Source: a virus. Taken from it: a stretch of 25,599 nucleotides of DNA. This document shows, piece by piece, positions 23,461-25,599 of this stretch; the stretch's first letter is position 1; the number at the start of each line of letters is the position of its first letter. Below the pieces are notes generated by a model that searched no databases, was not told where the DNA came from, and saw only the letters and a program-made list of their open reading frames with translations. The stretch lies in the IMG/VR virus record IMGVR_UViG_3300010885_019188, positions 1 through 25,599 of that record; one strand, written 5' to 3'. A program made the translations under genes and the position numbers.

Positions 23461-24216
23461 ATGAAACTATTTGAACTTACCATTGAGGACTCTGCTGATG
23501 AAATCTTTGCAATCAGTCTCGTAGAAAATCCTGCAATAGAGTCGGACTTTATGTTTTTTGCAAAAGAAACACAAATGTTTGCAGCAGTTGATAATGAGAA
23601 GCGTATGTTAATTGGAGCTATACTAATTCCTGATAAAAAGATAATGAGAGTAGAGGCCGATGGTTCTCCATACGAAGTTTACTTTACAAAGGATACAGTT
23701 GCTAGATTAGCACAAAACTATTTAGCAAAGAAGTATACGGATAAAGCAACATTAGAACATGATGCTAAAATCAAAGGAGTAACATTAGTAGAGAGTTGGA
23801 TTAAAGATGGTCAGTTTGATAAATCAAATAATTATGGATTAAACTTACCAAAGGGAACTTGGGTAGGAATGATGAAGATAACTGATGATAAGATTTGGAA
23901 TGATTATGTAAAAACAGGCAAAGTGAAAGGGTTTTCAATTGAAGGTCTATTTTCACACAAATTAATTAAAGCATCATTAGAAGATATTTTAGAAAAAGAT
24001 GTTTTGGAATTGAGTGATTATGAAGCAGCAGCAGTTTTGAATAAAATGAAGCATATAATCAAATCAGATAATAGATTTAAGAAAGGACAAAGAGTAGATG
24101 TATATGATATGGAAGGTGAAACACCATCAATACCTGCATCATCTTACCCTGGTCAATCAGGAACTAAAAAGAAAAAATCATACATTCACCCTGCATTGAT
24201 AGGACAAACTAAATAA
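23461..24216 (+). CDS. prohead protease, XkdF-like (Peptidase_S78_2 type)
   Basis: A 251-residue protein whose core follows the XkdF/Peptidase_S78_2 pattern. It includes RMLIGAILIPDKKIMRVE (about 48-65), GSPYEVYFTKDTVARLAQNY, LEHDAKIKG (99-107), VTLVESWIKDGQFDKS (107-122), NLPKGTWVGMMKITDD and KVKGFSIEGLF. By analogy with S78 proteases, H100 and S112 are the likely catalytic His and Ser; that assignment is inferred. The first 35 residues (ELTIEDSADEIFAISLVENP) are also typical. Function: cleaving scaffold and capsid N-termini during head maturation, so its substrate genes lie 14 kb upstream. The placement after the tape measure, rather than beside the capsid gene, is unusual. The C-terminus is a basic, Pro-containing tail. 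Confidence 0.8.
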   Translation: MKLFELTIEDSADEIFAISLVENPAIESDFMFFAKETQMFAAVDNEKRMLIGAILIPDKKIMRVEADGSPYEVYFTKDTVARLAQNYLAKKYTDKATLEHDAKIKGVTLVESWIKDGQFDKSNNYGLNLPKGTWVGMMKITDDKIWNDYVKTGKVKGFSIEGLFSHKLIKASLEDILEKDVLELSDYEAAAVLNKMKHIIKSDNRFKKGQRVDVYDMEGETPSIPASSYPGQSGTKKKKSYIHPALIGQTK

Positions 24217-24217
24217 C

Positions 24218-24586
24218 ATGGCAACAATGGTAGAATTTTTATCAGTATTAAATAGTGCTAAACAACAGGCTATTTTCTGGCATAATCAAACGGAAGTATA
24301 TAGTGAACACAAAACTCTTAATGGGTTTTATGACAGAATATTAGGTTTATTAGATGGTTTGGTTGAAAGTTATGCAGGTATATTCGGTAGACCAAAAGGA
24401 TATGAAGCACATGACTTTGTAGATTGGACTTCAACTGATGACACTATAAAGTATTTTCAAAATCTTTATCAGTATGTTCAAAGTGAAAGAACAAGTTTAC
24501 CACAAGAAAGTTGGATACAAAATCAAATAGATGAGATTGCAGCACAGATTGCACAAACAATTTACTTACTTACCTTAAAGAAATAA
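24218..24586 (+). CDS. small helical protein, DUF5856-like
   Basis: A 122-residue, mainly helical protein directly downstream of the protease (1 nt gap). The beginning MVEFLSVLNSAKQQAIFWHN, the phrase EHKTLNGFYDRILGLLDGL and VESYAGIFGR resemble DUF5856, a family of four-helix, Dps/ferritin-like phage proteins. The H-x-Q-T-x-x-(Y)-x-x-H and E-x-x-x-G-x-(F)-GR features appear in order. In the known examples no function has been established, as far as I recall. Position in the unit started by copy 6 with the protease suggests a virion or maturation role. Family call rests on a few residues, so it is moderate. Confidence 0.6.
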   Translation: MATMVEFLSVLNSAKQQAIFWHNQTEVYSEHKTLNGFYDRILGLLDGLVESYAGIFGRPKGYEAHDFVDWTSTDDTIKYFQNLYQYVQSERTSLPQESWIQNQIDEIAAQIAQTIYLLTLKK

Positions 24587-24587
24587 T

Positions 24588-25001
24588 ATGTTAGGTAACC
24601 AAAAACAACTACAAAAGTTAAAGCAATATCGTTTAGCAGGATGTCCTCCAGCTACACATGATATTCCAACTAACTTAAAGAATAGACAAAAGTGTATTGA
24701 TGATGCCAACTACGGCCCATTAAATCCAAACGAACCAAATGAAGATTATTGGAAAGCTAAAGCAGATATGTTTAAGGGAGATGTGGAAGGTGCAAAGAAA
24801 GCATTATGTGGTAATTGTTCATTCTTCAATCAAACAAAAGCAATCCTTGATTGTATTGCTACGGGTATTGGGGGAACACAGAAAGAAGAGTGGGATACAA
24901 TAGACGCAGGTGACTTAGGATATTGTGAAGCATTTGATTTCAAATGTGCATCAGCTAGAACATGTGACGCATGGGTAGCAGGTGGGCCAGTAATTGACTA
25001 A
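24588..25001 (+). CDS. Cys-rich phage protein, possible metal-binding
   Basis: 137 residues starting MLGNQKQLQKLKQYRLAGCP. Eight Cys: 19, 36, 74, 77, 89, 113, 120, 126. The second half contains the pattern CGNCSFF (74-80), LDC (89), GYCEAFDFKC (111-120), then ARTCDAW and GGP. This C-x-x-C ... GYC ... K-C-x-x-x-R-x-C-x-x-W-x-x-GGP arrangement recurs in small proteins of marine tailed phages, as I recall, without a known function. It fits a bound metal or iron-sulfur cluster, or disulfides; the sequence does not say which. Gene spacing is one base on each side of the neighbours, so it is in the same operon as the protease. Confidence 0.68.
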   Translation: MLGNQKQLQKLKQYRLAGCPPATHDIPTNLKNRQKCIDDANYGPLNPNEPNEDYWKAKADMFKGDVEGAKKALCGNCSFFNQTKAILDCIATGIGGTQKEEWDTIDAGDLGYCEAFDFKCASARTCDAWVAGGPVID

Positions 25002-25002
25002 C

Positions 25003-25359
25003 ATGAATACAAACTCAGTTCATAATAAACTTTATAACTTTGAAAGTCATTCTGACTATCCAGATGGTGTTAAAGCAAATGCAAGAGCAGCATTAAAATG
25101 GGTAAGTGATAATGGATGGGGCAGTTGTGGAACACCTGTTGGAAAACAAAGAGCAAATCAATTAGCAAAAGGTGAACCAATTAGTGTAGATACTATAAAG
25201 AGAATGTATTCTTTTTTAAGTAGACATGAAAAAGATTTACAAAGTAGTAGTGGATATAATGATGGGTGTGGATATCTTATGTATATGGCTTGGGGTGGTA
25301 AAGCAGCATTGGGTTGGTCACATAACAAACTAAAAGAATTAGGAGAAATAGATGAATAG
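25003..25359 (+). CDS. small protein with WGSCGT/LSRHE/AWGGKA motifs, head-associated
   Basis: 118 residues from the ATG at 25003. A TTG at 24994 in the same frame would overlap the upstream stop and gives no benefit, so I prefer the ATG. Conserved-looking phrases are VSDNGWGSCGTPVGKQRANQ, then AKGEPISVDTIKRMYSFLSR, then YNDGCGYLMYMAWGGKA and a final WSHNKLKELGE. I recall this domain in aquatic phages, sometimes fused to head-maturation protease or minor head proteins; here it is standalone and downstream of the protease. Three features invite attention: the invariant GSCG and DGCG Cys, the RH pair in SRHE, and AWGG. Function is unknown; a capsid-maturation partner of the protease is a reasonable inference. 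Confidence 0.68.
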   Translation: MNTNSVHNKLYNFESHSDYPDGVKANARAALKWVSDNGWGSCGTPVGKQRANQLAKGEPISVDTIKRMYSFLSRHEKDLQSSSGYNDGCGYLMYMAWGGKAALGWSHNKLKELGEIDE

Positions 25360-25599
25360 TAATTCAGTATATAAGAATATTCAAAAGTTTGCATCTAAAC
25401 CTGTGTCAATGACTAGGTTTAAGAATATGTTAAAATCAACATCAGCAAGTAATCCTATGTTTATCAAATGGAGAACTGCAGAGATGCCAACACACGCAAC
25501 ATCACATTTAATGTATTGGGGTAAGTTTTATTCCAATTCAGACCAATCAGTAACAAAAGAAGAAGAAGGTATGGTAAACTTAGTTGCACCTGATACTTC
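25352..25599 (+). CDS. unknown protein, 3'-truncated by window edge
   Basis: Open from the ATG at 25352 to the window end (82 residues seen), overlapping the previous gene by 8 nt. The beginning MNSNSVYKNIQKFASKP resembles the beginning of the previous gene (MNTNSVHNKLYNFES). Both start M-N-(S/T)-N-S-V and have N and F at the same later positions. The rest (MTRFKNMLKSTSAS; KWRTAEMPTHATSHLMYWGK) has no recognised family. The shared leader may reflect duplication of a 5' end or a short common targeting segment; this is speculative. Function unknown. Confidence 0.55.
   Translation, partial: MNSNSVYKNIQKFASKPVSMTRFKNMLKSTSASNPMFIKWRTAEMPTHATSHLMYWGKFYSNSDQSVTKEEEGMVNLVAPDT

Noticed and set aside
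24994-25002. TTG as start of the WGSCGT protein.
   Set aside because: It would overlap the preceding stop; the ATG at 25003 has the usual spacing and no residues of interest are lost.

Overview
The window is a densely packed piece of a tailed double-stranded DNA phage genome. Every gene I can support is on the + strand, there are no gene-free stretches over 300 bases, and the DNA is AT-rich. Starts are mostly preceded by A-rich leaders rather than clear Shine-Dalgarno sequences. Together with the flavour of the capsid, scaffold, portal and tail proteins, this points to a Bacteroidetes (Flavobacteriia-like) host; that is inference, not proof. No integrase, tRNA, reverse transcriptase or CRISPR array is visible.

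Layout. 1-2.25 kb: the end of a DruA-like (DUF4338) gene, a small acidic ORF, terminase small and large subunits and a coiled-coil ORF. 2.24-3.01 kb: a gene interrupted at a T9 run, whose second half continues in the -1 frame. 3.05-8.19 kb: a small Cys-motif protein and a 1615-residue repeat-rich fibre. 8.25-10.6 kb: scaffold, major capsid protein and probable tail tube protein, closed by a strong UUCG-loop terminator. 10.7-17.7 kb: a small structural protein, portal, head-tail connector, tail-terminator-like protein with a Cys-module extension behind a T10 run, a second fibre, a glycine-rich adhesin and an HK97-gp10-like protein. 17.8-21.5 kb: tail-tip proteins, one apparently split in two. 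21.5-23.4 kb: tape measure. 23.46 kb to the end: XkdF-type prohead protease and four small proteins, the last running off the window.

The most striking signal is a 30-bp bipartite motif: a left box resembling ATAACGATTTTT, exactly 12 nt, then GTTATA. I find it six times, each copy directly after the end of one gene group and before the next (start positions 3006, 8197, 10645, 17731, 21497, 23426). It divides the region into six units and is the best candidate for a phage-specific late promoter or operator.

A second theme is modular virion display. A four-Cys module occurs twice in the adhesin and once fused to the tail-terminator-like protein behind T10; a different small module ends a split tail-tip protein; and two fibres share repeat blocks. 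The two long T runs (T9, T10) are the longest homopolymers I see. Each lies inside a coding region where a one-base slip changes which C-terminus is made. Together the genes cover packaging, capsid assembly and maturation, head-tail joining, tail assembly and host recognition.
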